The notes under the pieces are model-generated. The model did no database searches, was not told the DNA's origin, and saw only the letters and a list, made by a program, of their open reading frames with translations. Position numbers and translations under genes: made by a program. A stretch of DNA of 64,000 nucleotides from Vibrio sp. S17_S38 (GTDB lineage Bacteria; Pseudomonadota; Gammaproteobacteria; Enterobacterales; Vibrionaceae), in contig NZ_JAAUWW010000012.1 in assembly GCF_014694375.1 (NCBI RefSeq), forward strand, positions 1 to 64,000. The letters run 5' to 3'. This document shows positions 30,795 to 39,841 of this stretch, piece by piece; the stretch's first letter is position 1, and every line of letters begins with the position of its first letter.

Positions 30795-32075
30795 ATGGAT
30801 CAGCACACTAATCGACTGCTAATGAAACGTGTCGAACGTCACATTTCCCCTATTGCTAATTGGCTAGCAAGCAGTAAACATTTAATTGCTATCCGCGATG
30901 GGTTTCAAATTTCGATGCCATTTATTATTGTGGGGAGTTTATTTGTACCTTTTATTTTTCCACCGTTTAATCCTGCTAATTACCCAACAATTAATGCCTT
31001 CTTGCTAGAACATCGCCATTTTTTCTCGACTATGTTTGAACACACTATGGGGCTAATTGCTCTATTTATTGCCTTTGGTGCAAGTGCCAGTCTAGCTAAG
31101 CAATATTCTATCCCTGAACGTTTATCGGGGTTGACGGGATGTGTGGCATTTTTACTGCTAACAGGATCGGTTGATCAAGCCTCCCCCGAAAATTTTCTTG
31201 GTGGAAACGGTTTATTTACCGCTATTATTTCAAGTGTTTACAGTATTGAAGTGATTCGATTTTTTTATAAAAGAGGTTGGCATTTATCGATGCCCGATGA
31301 AGTGCCGCTGATCACTCGCAATGGCTTTAAACTCATACTACCGCTGCTTTTTATTATGTTATCTTTAGCGATTCTCAACTTAACGCTGAAACAATACACC
31401 GGTCTATTCTTCCCTCAACTGATCACCGAAGCGTTTAAGCCATTAGTCATCGCGAGTGACACTTTAACCGCCGTATTGCTCTCACTTTTGCTCTGTCAGC
31501 TTCTTTGGTTTATGGGCATTCACGGTTCATTAATTGTCACCGGGATCATGAATCCATTTTGGTTGAGTGGATTAATTTCTAATCAAGCCGCATTAGCATT
31601 AGGAGAGCCTGCACCCCATATTTATTTACAAGGTTTCTGGGATTATTATTTATTAATTGGAGGCGTTGGTTCGACCCTACCTTTAGTGTTTATGGCACTG
31701 AAAAGCCGCTCGAAGCAATTAAGTAGTGTCGGAAAAATTGGTTTAATTCCGTCTATGTTCAATATTAATGAACCCATCTTGTTTGGATTTCCAATCATCA
31801 TGAATCCTATGTTCTTCTTGCCTTTTGTGTTCGTTCCTTTGATCAATGCCACTCTTGCTTGGCACTTTACTCAATTAGGTTTGCTTGATCCTTTCGTTTC
31901 TATGTTGCCTTGGTCGATGCCCTCACCTATTGGTGCTTCATTATCTGCCAATGGAAGCTGGCATAATATTTTGATGGTATTTTTTGCCATGTTTAATTCA
32001 TGGATGCTGTATCGACCTTTCTTTAAAGTGTATGAAAAGCAGTTGATTGCTCAAGAAACTAGTACCGTTTCATAG
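30795..32075 (+). CDS. Second PTS enzyme IIC, cellobiose family
   Basis: A 426-aa paralogue of the IIC at 28818-30140. It carries the same LWFMGIHGSLIVTGIMNPFW motif and NINEPILFGFPIIMNPMFF loop. It has no IIA or IIB of its own nearby, so it probably borrows those at 26850 and 30281. A GCGAGAA ribosome-binding site precedes the ATG. The shared operator suggests co-induction. Confidence 0.92.
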   Translation: MDQHTNRLLMKRVERHISPIANWLASSKHLIAIRDGFQISMPFIIVGSLFVPFIFPPFNPANYPTINAFLLEHRHFFSTMFEHTMGLIALFIAFGASASLAKQYSIPERLSGLTGCVAFLLLTGSVDQASPENFLGGNGLFTAIISSVYSIEVIRFFYKRGWHLSMPDEVPLITRNGFKLILPLLFIMLSLAILNLTLKQYTGLFFPQLITEAFKPLVIASDTLTAVLLSLLLCQLLWFMGIHGSLIVTGIMNPFWLSGLISNQAALALGEPAPHIYLQGFWDYYLLIGGVGSTLPLVFMALKSRSKQLSSVGKIGLIPSMFNINEPILFGFPIIMNPMFFLPFVFVPLINATLAWHFTQLGLLDPFVSMLPWSMPSPIGASLSANGSWHNILMVFFAMFNSWMLYRPFFKVYEKQLIAQETSTVS

Positions 32076-32301
32076 CAAGTTTCATACAGAAAGTGTGAGT
32101 ATTGACATAATTCACAACATTGAATGGCAGAGATAATGAAAAACCATAAAAAAGACAAATTAGAACATCTATAGATTTGGTAAATTAGGGGCATATAACT
32201 CGCTTTGCTTGCGCCTGAAAGTTACCCTTAAAATTGCCTTCAGATTTTATGATGCATGCAAATTATTCTCTCTTTGTTTTATTGAGTAAAGGTATGCACA
32301 A

Positions 32302-33198
32302 ATGAACCAGCAACACTACTTAACCTTAGATATTGGTGGCAGCGCAGTTAAATATGCCATCATGAGCCAGCATGCTGATATCCTCATTAAAGGTAGCTAC
32401 CCAAGCCCAACCACATCTCTTAACGAATTTTGGCAACAATTCGAACACCATCTATTACCGATAGCAAAAGATTACAATGTCGCAGGTATTGCTATTAGCG
32501 CTCCCGGTTCTGTCGATTGTGACTCTAGCGTGATCTATGGTCACAGTGCTTTGCGTTATTTACATGGCCCTAATTTTCGAGAATATATTCAGCAGCATTA
32601 TCAGCTTAATTGTGAGATTGAAAATGATGCAAATTGCGCCGCATTAGCTGAACTATGGCATGCCGATGAAAATGAAGATTTTTGCTTACTTGTCATAGGA
32701 AGTGGTGTTGGTGGTTCAATGGTCATCAATGGACAGATCCACCACGGTAAACATTTACATGGCGCTGAATTTGGCTACATGTTTGTGGGGGCAGATGACG
32801 ATGGAAAACCGGTTACCCTCAGTCATTGCGCCTCTACTCGGTCATTAATTTTAAATAGCGCTAAAGTATTGGGTCTAAAGGAACATCAACTCAATGGAAA
32901 AAAGGTATTTGAATTAGCAGAATCAGGGGATGAGCGAATTCAGAAAGTGATCGATAAGTGGTATCAAATGCTGGCATATGGCATCTATAATGTACAATAT
33001 TGTGCCGATCCAGATCGAATAACATTAGGAGGCGCCATTAGCTCTCGCCCCGATCTGATCGAAAAAGTGGAAGAGAAATTAGATCAAATTTTTATCGAGA
33101 ATCCTTTTTCTAGCGTACGCCCAAATCTAAGCGTTTGCCAAGCAGGTAATGATGCTAACCTCATTGGGGCATTATTCCATTATTTGAAAAGACAGTAA
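32302..33198 (+). CDS. ROK-family sugar kinase, beta-glucoside kinase-like
   Basis: A 298-aa ROK protein. The ATP-binding DIGGSAVKYAIM lies near residue 10. The IENDANCAALAELW catalytic region and SGVGGSMVINGQI loop are present, as is EFGYMFVG. The zinc-binding CxCGxxGC motif of most ROK kinases is absent (SHCASTRSL instead), a feature shared with beta-glucoside kinase BglK. It could phosphorylate imported non-phosphorylated cellobiose-type sugars and so feed the GH1 phospho-glucosidases nearby. Confidence 0.82.
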   Translation: MNQQHYLTLDIGGSAVKYAIMSQHADILIKGSYPSPTTSLNEFWQQFEHHLLPIAKDYNVAGIAISAPGSVDCDSSVIYGHSALRYLHGPNFREYIQQHYQLNCEIENDANCAALAELWHADENEDFCLLVIGSGVGGSMVINGQIHHGKHLHGAEFGYMFVGADDDGKPVTLSHCASTRSLILNSAKVLGLKEHQLNGKKVFELAESGDERIQKVIDKWYQMLAYGIYNVQYCADPDRITLGGAISSRPDLIEKVEEKLDQIFIENPFSSVRPNLSVCQAGNDANLIGALFHYLKRQ

Positions 33199-33242
33199 TA
33201 AGCTTTATTTTTCCTTCTTCTTTCCCACATCTTCATTTCAAT

Positions 33243-33284
33243 CCTCATCTCGCTTTAAGCTGTATAATTTAATGCGAGATGAGG
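33243..33284. terminator. Inverted repeat between convergent genes
   Basis: A perfect 11-bp stem CCTCATCTCGC/GCGAGATGAGG with a 20-nt loop, lying between the kinase and oxidoreductase 3' ends. A T-tract is poor on both strands, so the terminator role is tentative. Confidence 0.5.
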
Positions 33285-33297
33285 AAAGTAAACTCTG

Positions 33298-34233
33298 CTA
33301 TTTAAGACCGCCGACCACTTTCTGGCATACCGCTTCCGCCAGTTGGTGCGAACTTAAATTTCTCGCCATTTGATTGTCTGGTAACACGCCATTTTTAACG
33401 ACATTAATCCATTCATGGATCATGGCCTCAAACCCTTTCGTTGCCAGCATTGGTTGCCAATCTTTTTCTTGCAACAATTCGGCTTTGTCCTCTTGCCATA
33501 ACGTACCAGAAATAAAGTTATCAAATTGATAGGATTGATTATCAAAATTAGCACTGACTCTTTCTTGTGTACGACCAAACATTCGGTTCATCGAAGCTTG
33601 TAACAGTGTGCTATTTTGTTGCCACTCGACATCGACTCTTGCCAATTTATCACCTTGGAATTGCGAGATAATATGCAAATCTTGCACGTCTGTTTTAGCA
33701 AAAATATTGATACTGTCCAGTGGGTGGATAAAATCATCAAATATAAAAGTCCGAACGTCACCAACCTGATTAAAGCGGTGTTTTTCCCAGCATAATGAGC
33801 GTAGGGATTGCTGTGGTTTGCCTTTTTGCACATCCACTAAATGATGATTATAAAAAGGAATATGACGCCGATTAAACCCAAGATATAACGGCTGTCGATG
33901 CTGTTCCGCTAAGTCATAAAGCGTTTCACAATCATGAGCGTTATCTGCCAATGGTTTATCAACATAAGTTGGGATCCCAGCTTTTAAGAAAAAAGCTGCA
34001 ATACTTGGGTGACTACTCGTAGCACTGTGGATCATCACCGCATCTACTCCGGCCGTTAACAATTGCTTATAATCAGTATACGTTTCTTTAATTCGATATT
34101 GCGCAGCGACTTGGGCCAATCCAATAGCGTCACGGCTACATAGCACCCAGTTCACGTTAGAAAATGTGGTTGTAATAAACGGTAAATACGCTTTCTTCGC
34201 TATATCACCAATGCCAATTAACGCTATTTTCAT
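33298..34233 (-). CDS. Gfo/Idh/MocA oxidoreductase, MviM/YceM-like
   Basis: A 311-aa NAD(P)-binding oxidoreductase. The Rossmann motif is IALIGIGDIAKKAY at the N-terminus, and the family motif VDKPLADN lies at about 92-99, followed by LGFNRRHIPFY. The pattern is close to E. coli MviM (YceM), whose substrate is unknown. The start is ATG 34233 with a GGGA ribosome-binding site; the frame also opens 6 bp upstream. Confidence 0.85.
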   Translation of the reverse strand: MKIALIGIGDIAKKAYLPFITTTFSNVNWVLCSRDAIGLAQVAAQYRIKETYTDYKQLLTAGVDAVMIHSATSSHPSIAAFFLKAGIPTYVDKPLADNAHDCETLYDLAEQHRQPLYLGFNRRHIPFYNHHLVDVQKGKPQQSLRSLCWEKHRFNQVGDVRTFIFDDFIHPLDSINIFAKTDVQDLHIISQFQGDKLARVDVEWQQNSTLLQASMNRMFGRTQERVSANFDNQSYQFDNFISGTLWQEDKAELLQEKDWQPMLATKGFEAMIHEWINVVKNGVLPDNQMARNLSSHQLAEAVCQKVVGGLK

Positions 34234-34239
34234 ATCCAT

Positions 34240-34590
34240 TCCCTGTCTATTATTTTGATTAAACTATCTTAGCGAATTACACCTATTTTGTCTTTTTAAG
34301 ACCACACTATCTAGACACAAAAAACTTTGTTATCTCCTCTTATTTTTCCCACTTATCAGCTCAAAGTTATTACGAGAATTCATCCTATACGAACAGTTAC
34401 CGTGACTTAGATCTCACACCTATTATTTAGTTAATAAATCTGTATAATTCGCCGCCTATTAATTTATATATTTATGCCCAAATAATTGAAGTTTCAGTGA
34501 GGCGGCAAGTGAACGCAGCCAACAAAGCAGAAGCTTCAAGTAAGACGGGTATATCATCCGATCTGGCCTTCCAGACTCTAGGGAACTTCT
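34240..34590. other. Intergenic region between oxidoreductase and ybiT
   Basis: 351 bases holding divergent promoters and the repeat element at 34473-34553. No ORF is credible. Confidence 0.6.
34473..34553. repeat. Short palindromic intergenic repeat (MITE/ERIC-like)
   Basis: An 81-bp element. Its left end TATGCCCAAATAATTGAAGT and right end (reverse complement TATACCCGTCTTACTTGAAG) are imperfect terminal inverted repeats of about 25 bp. The core contains GGCGGCAAGTGAACGCAGCC. I recognise this kind of sequence as a dispersed repeat in Vibrio and enteric genomes. Related half-ends appear at 20675 and 58916. Confidence 0.65.
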
Positions 34591-36195
34591 TTGATATCTA
34601 CTGCAAACATCACCATGCAATTCGGCGCTGAACCGTTATTTGAAAACATTTCTGCTAAGTTCGGTAACGGAAACAAATACGGTCTAATTGGCGCCAATGG
34701 ATGTGGCAAATCAACGTTCATGAAGATCCTCAGTGGTGCGCTTACGCCGAGCTCTGGCAACGTTTCTATCACTCCAGGATTAAAACTTGGGGTACTAAGT
34801 CAAGACCAGTTTGCATTTGAAAAACATAATGTTATCGATGTTGTGATCATGGGTGACCGTAAGTTATGGGAAATTAAACAAGAACGTGACCGTATCTATT
34901 CACTGCCAGAAATGAGCGAAGACGATGGTATGAAAGTCGCCGAGCTTGAAAGTGAATTTGCTGAGATGGATGGTTACACTGCCGAAAGCCGTGCGGGTGA
35001 TATTTTGATCCAAGCGGGGATTGAAGAAGAATTCCATTTTGGGTTAATGCAGCAAGTCGCACCTGGTTGGAAATTGCGCGTATTACTTGCTCAAGCTTTA
35101 TTTGCTAACCCCGATATTTTATTGCTCGATGAACCAACCAACAACTTAGACATCCACACAATCAACTGGCTAGCAGAAGAGTTAAACCAGCGTAAGTGCA
35201 CCATGATCATCATCTCGCACGATCGCCACTTTTTAAACTCTGTATGTACTCATATGGCCGATATCGATTATGGTGAGCTGCGTATTTATCCGGGTAATTA
35301 CGAATACTTCCTTGAAGCATCTGGCCTAATTCGCGATCAATTATTATCTAATAATGCCAAAAAAGCGGCAGAAATTAGTGAACTGCAAGACTTCGTTAAT
35401 CGCTTTGGTGCCAATGCATCGAAAGCAAAACAAGCCAGTTCTCGCGCTAAAAAAATGGATAAAATCAAACTGGATGAAGTTAAATCCACCAGCCGTATTA
35501 GCCCATCAATTGACTTCGGTGAAGGTAAAAAACTGCACCGCCTAGCTCTTGAGTTACAAGATTTAGGCCATGGATTTGATGGGGAGATCTTATTCGAAAA
35601 AGGTAACTTATTGTTAGAAGCCGGTACTCGCTTAGCAATCATTGGTGAAAATGGCGTAGGGAAAACAACCTTATTACGTTGTTTAGTCAAAGAGCTGGAG
35701 CAAAACCACGGTATCGTTAAATGGTCAGAAAATGCCTCCGTAGGTTACTGCCCACAAGACAGTACGGTAGATTTCGACACTGATCTCAGTATTTTTGATT
35801 GGATTTCACAATGGCGCACGGTGAAACATGATGATTTGATGGTTCGAGGTATTTTAGGCCGTTTATTATTCACCGCTGACGATGCTAATAAAAAAGCCAA
35901 GAACTGTTCAGGTGGTGAGAAAAACCGCTTATTGTTCGGCAAATTAATGATGCAAGACATTAACGTTTTGGTGATGGATGAGCCAACCAACCACATGGAT
36001 ATGGAAGCGATTGAAGCATTAAATAATGCACTGAAAAATTATCAAGGTACGCTAATTTTTGTTAGTCATGACCGTAAGTTTGTTTCTTCTCTTGCCACAT
36101 CACTTATTGATGTAAAAGACAAACAGTTAGTCCAATTCCAAGGCACTTATGATGAATATCTTTCGCATCAAAGAAGAGCGTTAGCGTCAGCATAA
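34591..36195 (+). CDS. ybiT: ABC-F ATPase YbiT
   Basis: A 534-aa soluble protein with two ABC ATPase domains and no membrane segment, thought to act on ribosomes. Walker A motifs are GANGCGKST (about 34-42) and GENGVGKTT (about 352-360). Two [18 protein letters not shown] Walker B regions are also visible. The start is TTG 34591 with AGGGA 8 bp upstream. This choice aligns residue for residue with E. coli YbiT; no ATG start lies upstream. Confidence 0.95.
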   Translation: MISTANITMQFGAEPLFENISAKFGNGNKYGLIGANGCGKSTFMKILSGALTPSSGNVSITPGLKLGVLSQDQFAFEKHNVIDVVIMGDRKLWEIKQERDRIYSLPEMSEDDGMKVAELESEFAEMDGYTAESRAGDILIQAGIEEEFHFGLMQQVAPGWKLRVLLAQALFANPDILLLDEPTNNLDIHTINWLAEELNQRKCTMIIISHDRHFLNSVCTHMADIDYGELRIYPGNYEYFLEASGLIRDQLLSNNAKKAAEISELQDFVNRFGANASKAKQASSRAKKMDKIKLDEVKSTSRISPSIDFGEGKKLHRLALELQDLGHGFDGEILFEKGNLLLEAGTRLAIIGENGVGKTTLLRCLVKELEQNHGIVKWSENASVGYCPQDSTVDFDTDLSIFDWISQWRTVKHDDLMVRGILGRLLFTADDANKKAKNCSGGEKNRLLFGKLMMQDINVLVMDEPTNHMDMEAIEALNNALKNYQGTLIFVSHDRKFVSSLATSLIDVKDKQLVQFQGTYDEYLSHQRRALASA

Positions 36196-36296
36196 ATATT
36201 AGGTTTCATTAGTAAACCACTGAAAATTGACCGTTGTTATACACTGCACAATAACGGTCAATAATTCACTTTCAGCATGACTTATCGGATATATCT

Positions 36297-36695
36297 CTAG
36301 AGGGTCAACGCTTTTAATAAAAGTGCGATACACAATAAAAACCCGACAACATACGTCCCTAACGCTCCCACAAACCGCAACGCATTTGGTTTCTCTAACG
36401 TGTGTGGAAACAATAGCCCCGCCGCTGCTACATATCTAAATACCGTAATAAGCACCATACACCACAACACCCAGCTAGAGATCGGCATTGTTCCTAAGAT
36501 GAATATCAGTAACGCAATAATTGGAACATATTCCGTCGCATTGCTATGTGCTCGTATTGCTTTATATAGAGGATCCTTAGGATCTGAATTATGACCAAAT
36601 ACGGTATTGGTTTGACGCCTCGCCATCGAGACTTGAAAAGCTAATCCTATGACTAAAAAAGCCAACAGGCTGACACAAATTAAAGATACTGACAT
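36297..36695 (-). CDS. MAPEG-family membrane protein
   Basis: A 132-aa four-helix membrane protein of the MAPEG family (YecN-like). Typical features are FGHNSDPKDPLYKAIRAHSNATEYVPI, holding the conserved RAHxNxxE signature, then helix pairs. Family members handle glutathione-linked or lipid substrates; the bacterial function is unclear. A GGAGACCTC ribosome-binding site precedes the ATG. Confidence 0.87.
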   Translation of the reverse strand: MSVSLICVSLLAFLVIGLAFQVSMARRQTNTVFGHNSDPKDPLYKAIRAHSNATEYVPIIALLIFILGTMPISSWVLWCMVLITVFRYVAAAGLLFPHTLEKPNALRFVGALGTYVVGFLLCIALLLKALTL

Positions 36696-36800
36696 GAGGT
36701 CTCCATTATTTAATTAACCCAATTTAAGTGGCTGTGTTTAAGTAACTATATTTCAGTAACTGTATTTAAATAAGCGTGTTTATATCAAAGCCTCACTTAC

Positions 36801-36856
36801 TGATTAACTGATTAACTGATTAACTGATTAACTGATTAACTGATTAACTGATTAAC
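36801..36856. repeat. Octamer tandem repeat (TGATTAAC x 7)
   Basis: Seven perfect copies of TGATTAAC. The array is preceded by degenerate AGTAACTGTATTTAA-type repeats at about 36735-36785. It lies 106 bp upstream of the MAPEG start and about 128 bp beyond the stop codon of the MalM-like gene. Perfect 8-mer arrays can gain or lose units by slippage. Confidence 0.95.
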
Positions 36857-36911
36857 ACAGTATGGTAGAACGTTATGAAAACCTACATTAAAAAATTATT
36901 GGCCATCAATA

Positions 36912-36941
36912 AAAAAGAGCAACACAAACGTTGCTCTTTTA
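36912..36941 (-). terminator. Hairpin terminator near the MalM-like gene
   Basis: The stem AAAGAGCAAC/GTTGCTCTTT with a short loop is flanked by A and T runs. It would terminate the MalM-like gene on the minus strand. Confidence 0.75.
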
Positions 36942-36984
36942 AGAAATGAAATACCGTTAAATTTTATCGACTACTACGTTATTT

Positions 36985-37641
36985 TTATTGACCTTCTATG
37001 CGCTCAATCTTAATGGTGAGATTTCCCATTGGCGCATGTGTGGTCTTTAACCATGGTTTCGCAGGTGTATCAACACCATTCTCTTTATTATATTGCTGTT
37101 CCGCATCATATAACGGGCTCTGTTTACCATATTCATCTTGGTGACTGTACACAGCCACATAACGAATCGATTTTGCCATATCATCTACTGGCGCCACTAT
37201 TTCAAACTGGTCATTTTTTTCATTATAAGTTGATGAGAACTCTTCATGAATAGGCTTAAAATTGGCATCTAAAAATTGCATGTAAGGCACAAAAACAAAT
37301 TCTCTTGCTTCACTCATCACATGAATGCCTTGGTCGAATTCGAGTTGAGGCAATGCAAATAATTTAACTAAAGTTTTTCCTGACGGCAATTGCATAACCG
37401 AATCCGTCAAAGAAAGGCTAAAAGGCACGGTTTTATTCGAGTTAAGATAAGTCGCACTCACATCAGAAAATGAGTCCGTTGTTATTTTCACCGACTTTAA
37501 ATTTGAGACTGTCTGTACTTCTTCTGTTTTGACCGCACTCGCATCATCGGGCCCAAATAGTTTGGGATTGAAAATATGACCATTTTGATCTGCACAACCA
37601 GCCAATGCTAACAACACACTTAAGGCAAGAATTTTTTTCAT
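36985..37641 (-). CDS. MalM-like periplasmic lipoprotein
   Basis: A 218-aa lipoprotein with lipobox LALAGCAD (Cys16). The mature part resembles the maltose-operon protein MalM, with its beta-rich N-terminal half and a C-terminal TIKIERIEG ending. MalM function is unknown, but it is linked to LamB porins. Here it lies divergent from a LamB-type porin gene. Confidence 0.78.
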   Translation of the reverse strand: MKKILALSVLLALAGCADQNGHIFNPKLFGPDDASAVKTEEVQTVSNLKSVKITTDSFSDVSATYLNSNKTVPFSLSLTDSVMQLPSGKTLVKLFALPQLEFDQGIHVMSEAREFVFVPYMQFLDANFKPIHEEFSSTYNEKNDQFEIVAPVDDMAKSIRYVAVYSHQDEYGKQSPLYDAEQQYNKENGVDTPAKPWLKTTHAPMGNLTIKIERIEGQ

Positions 37642-37967
37642 TTGTGTTCCCTGTATGAATTCATTTTTTATTTATTCTTATTTAAACGTAAATTATTATT
37701 TTATCGTCTATTGAAGCTTTCTTTATTGATACAGATTGCGATTTTTTTGCCAAAGTTGCAACTTACTAAATTCACTCACCGACATAAAAATGAAATCTTT
37801 CTTTATGTTGAATTATTTCACAAAGACTGCCGATTCATTGCTAGCCCTACCACTGTAGTTTGGTGATTAAACTCACATAAAAATACTTATTTCATGAAAT
37901 AACCGCATTATCATCGACCGTTACGACCCCATCTAAAATGCCTATTTTGGTTAAAATTCGTGATTAA

Positions 37968-37980
37968 GTAACCGGTTTCA
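37968..37980. promoter_or_regulatory. LacI-type operator, imperfect
   Basis: GTAACCGGTTTCA matches the core of the perfect palindrome at 30686-30703, with one arm altered. It lies about 200 bp upstream of the porin gene. Confidence 0.5.
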
Positions 37981-37998
37981 TAAATGTCATGCTTGATA

Positions 37999-38018
37999 AA
38001 TGTGATCTGATTAACATC
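37999..38018. promoter_or_regulatory. CRP-like binding site
   Basis: TGTGA-TCTGAT-TAACA at 38001-38016 matches the TGTGA-N6-TCACA consensus at 9 of 10 arm positions. Its place about 165 bp upstream of the porin ATG suggests catabolite control. Confidence 0.6.
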
Positions 38019-38178
38019 TATCGTGAATGCTTTAGGTTTCATGATTCGTAAGCTAAATAACTCAGTGTGATTCTATTCAAAAGTTTCAACGCTTTCACTT
38101 CGTATAATTTTCCCAGTACTTAAAAACCAGCGACATATTATAAAAACCATAACTAAGTGACACATAAAGGGAAATTAT

Positions 38179-39384
38179 ATGAAAAGATCCACTCTGGCTT
38201 TAGCTCTTGCTGCTGCTACCGTTTTACCACTTACTGCTCAGGCCGATGACAGTTTCTCATTCACTGGATACGCACGCTACGGTGCGGGTTACACGAATGA
38301 AGCTCCTCTTAATGGCTCTCTACAAAATGGTATTAACGTTATACAAACTGCCGGTAGTCAATATGCGAAAACAGGTCGACTAGGGAATGAAGGTAATGGT
38401 TTCGAGTTCAAATTAAATAAAGCTTTCATAAAAGACGATATGAAATGGGATGTCGCTGTCATGCTTGATGATGGCTATAACGGTAACCCAACTGGTATTT
38501 CACAAGCTTATGCGGGTGGTAGCGGTATTTTTGCCACTCAACCAGATGCTTATATTTGGGCAGGTCAACGATTCAATGATCGTGAACAACTTGGCGTGAA
38601 CGATTACTACACACTGCAAAATGATGGTACGGGTGCTGGTGTTGATAACCTAAACCTGAACTTTGCCAAATTGGATTTCGCAGTTGTTGCGGGTGATAAA
38701 GGTCGTAATGGTCGTTATGCATTAACCACCAACTTACACGATATTATGCTTACCGATAACCAAAGCCTTCGCTTTCATGCCAACATGGGTTTTAGTAATG
38801 GCCAAACAACAGATAAAGATGCTGGTATCACGACAGACACGGATGATAATACTGCTTACCAATTAGCGGGAATTTATCGTCTCACTTGGGCAAACGGTTG
38901 GAACGAATTCCAAGTTCGTTACGGTAACGGTACTCGTAGCCAAATCTTAGACAATAACGCAGGTCAAGACGGTGATACTTTAGGTATCTTCATGCAAGGT
39001 GAAATCGATTTTACCAACAATATTCTAATGGAATACGCGTTAAGTCATGAAGACAGTGACTTAGCAAGTAACACAAGTGGCACGGATGAAAAATGGAACC
39101 AAGCGGTTATCCGCCCTGGATACCGTTGGAATGACCGCATGAGCACTTGGCTTGAGCTTGGCTACGATCAGGTAGAGTTTGGCGATAACTTAGGTACTAA
39201 CTCATCTTGGAAAGCCACTCTTTCTCAAAACATTGGTCTAGGAAGCTTAATGGGTTCTCGTCCAATGCTGCGCTTCTACACCACTTACGGCCAACTTGAT
39301 ACTGACTACTTAGCCAATAATAACGCAAAAGAAGGCTCTTCTGATGCCCTAACCTTTGGCGCTATGTTCGAAGCATGGTGGTAA
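38179..39384 (+). CDS. LamB-type maltoporin family porin
   Basis: A 401-aa outer-membrane trimeric sugar porin. It has a signal peptide 1-22 (cleavage after AQA) and an 18-strand beta-barrel. The N-terminal SFTGYARYGAGYT and terminal aromatic FEAWW are typical of LamB/ScrY channels. It could admit maltodextrins or beta-glucosides. The neighbouring CUT1 ABC importer and PTS genes do not settle the sugar, so I leave the lamB symbol off. Confidence 0.88.
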   Translation: MKRSTLALALAAATVLPLTAQADDSFSFTGYARYGAGYTNEAPLNGSLQNGINVIQTAGSQYAKTGRLGNEGNGFEFKLNKAFIKDDMKWDVAVMLDDGYNGNPTGISQAYAGGSGIFATQPDAYIWAGQRFNDREQLGVNDYYTLQNDGTGAGVDNLNLNFAKLDFAVVAGDKGRNGRYALTTNLHDIMLTDNQSLRFHANMGFSNGQTTDKDAGITTDTDDNTAYQLAGIYRLTWANGWNEFQVRYGNGTRSQILDNNAGQDGDTLGIFMQGEIDFTNNILMEYALSHEDSDLASNTSGTDEKWNQAVIRPGYRWNDRMSTWLELGYDQVEFGDNLGTNSSWKATLSQNIGLGSLMGSRPMLRFYTTYGQLDTDYLANNNAKEGSSDALTFGAMFEAWW

Positions 39385-39841
39385 AAATAACACTGGTGGT
39401 AAGCCAATCGTACTGGCTGTAAACCAATGAAGACTAGGCGCTCAACATTCGAGCGCCTAAGAATCTAGTAAACCTAACAACCCTATAAAAAGTTAATTTC
39501 ACTCTAACTTTTTACTTAATAATAATCCTTTCAAATGAATTTAATTTTCATTCCTTTTTGGGTAGCGCAGCTGGCTACCCAGAGAGGCTTTTTTTGATGT
39601 GGGCTCTAATCTAGTCACCATGAAACAAAGCTGAATTATTTCATGACATCGTTGAATTGTGTTTCCGCTTTCATGCTTTGAAGCAATATATCAAGACAAC
39701 AAATTTAACGATGAGTTAACTCTCACGCTAGAACACATTTACTACTTAAAATCTCAACATGACAAAGAATAAAAGATTTTTTGGGTTGGCATTTCAAATT
39801 ATGACTCACCACATAGCGACTAAAGGTAGTAAAGGCTTTCT
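39385..39841. other. Intergenic region after the porin gene
   Basis: 457 bases. It holds hairpins at 39434-39458 (TAGGCGCTC/GAGCGCCTA) and at 39486-39513 (AAAAAGTTA/TAACTTTTT). A third, at 39559-39581 (TGGGTAGC/GCTACCCA), is followed by a T-run. These are probable terminators; no gene is seen. Confidence 0.6.
39559..39596 (+). terminator. Terminator downstream of porin gene
   Basis: An 8-bp stem TGGGTAGC/GCTACCCA with a 7-nt loop, then a short GAGAGGC and TTTTTTT. Confidence 0.65.

Larger units (their letters stand above)
37642..38178. other. Divergent regulatory region, MalM-like gene and porin
   Basis: 537 bases without a credible gene. It holds an imperfect LacI-type operator at 37968-37980 and a CRP-like site at 37999-38018. 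Confidence 0.65.

Noticed and set aside
36801..36856. TGATTAAC array as a CRISPR
   Set aside because: The 8-bp units have no spacers; it is a simple tandem repeat.
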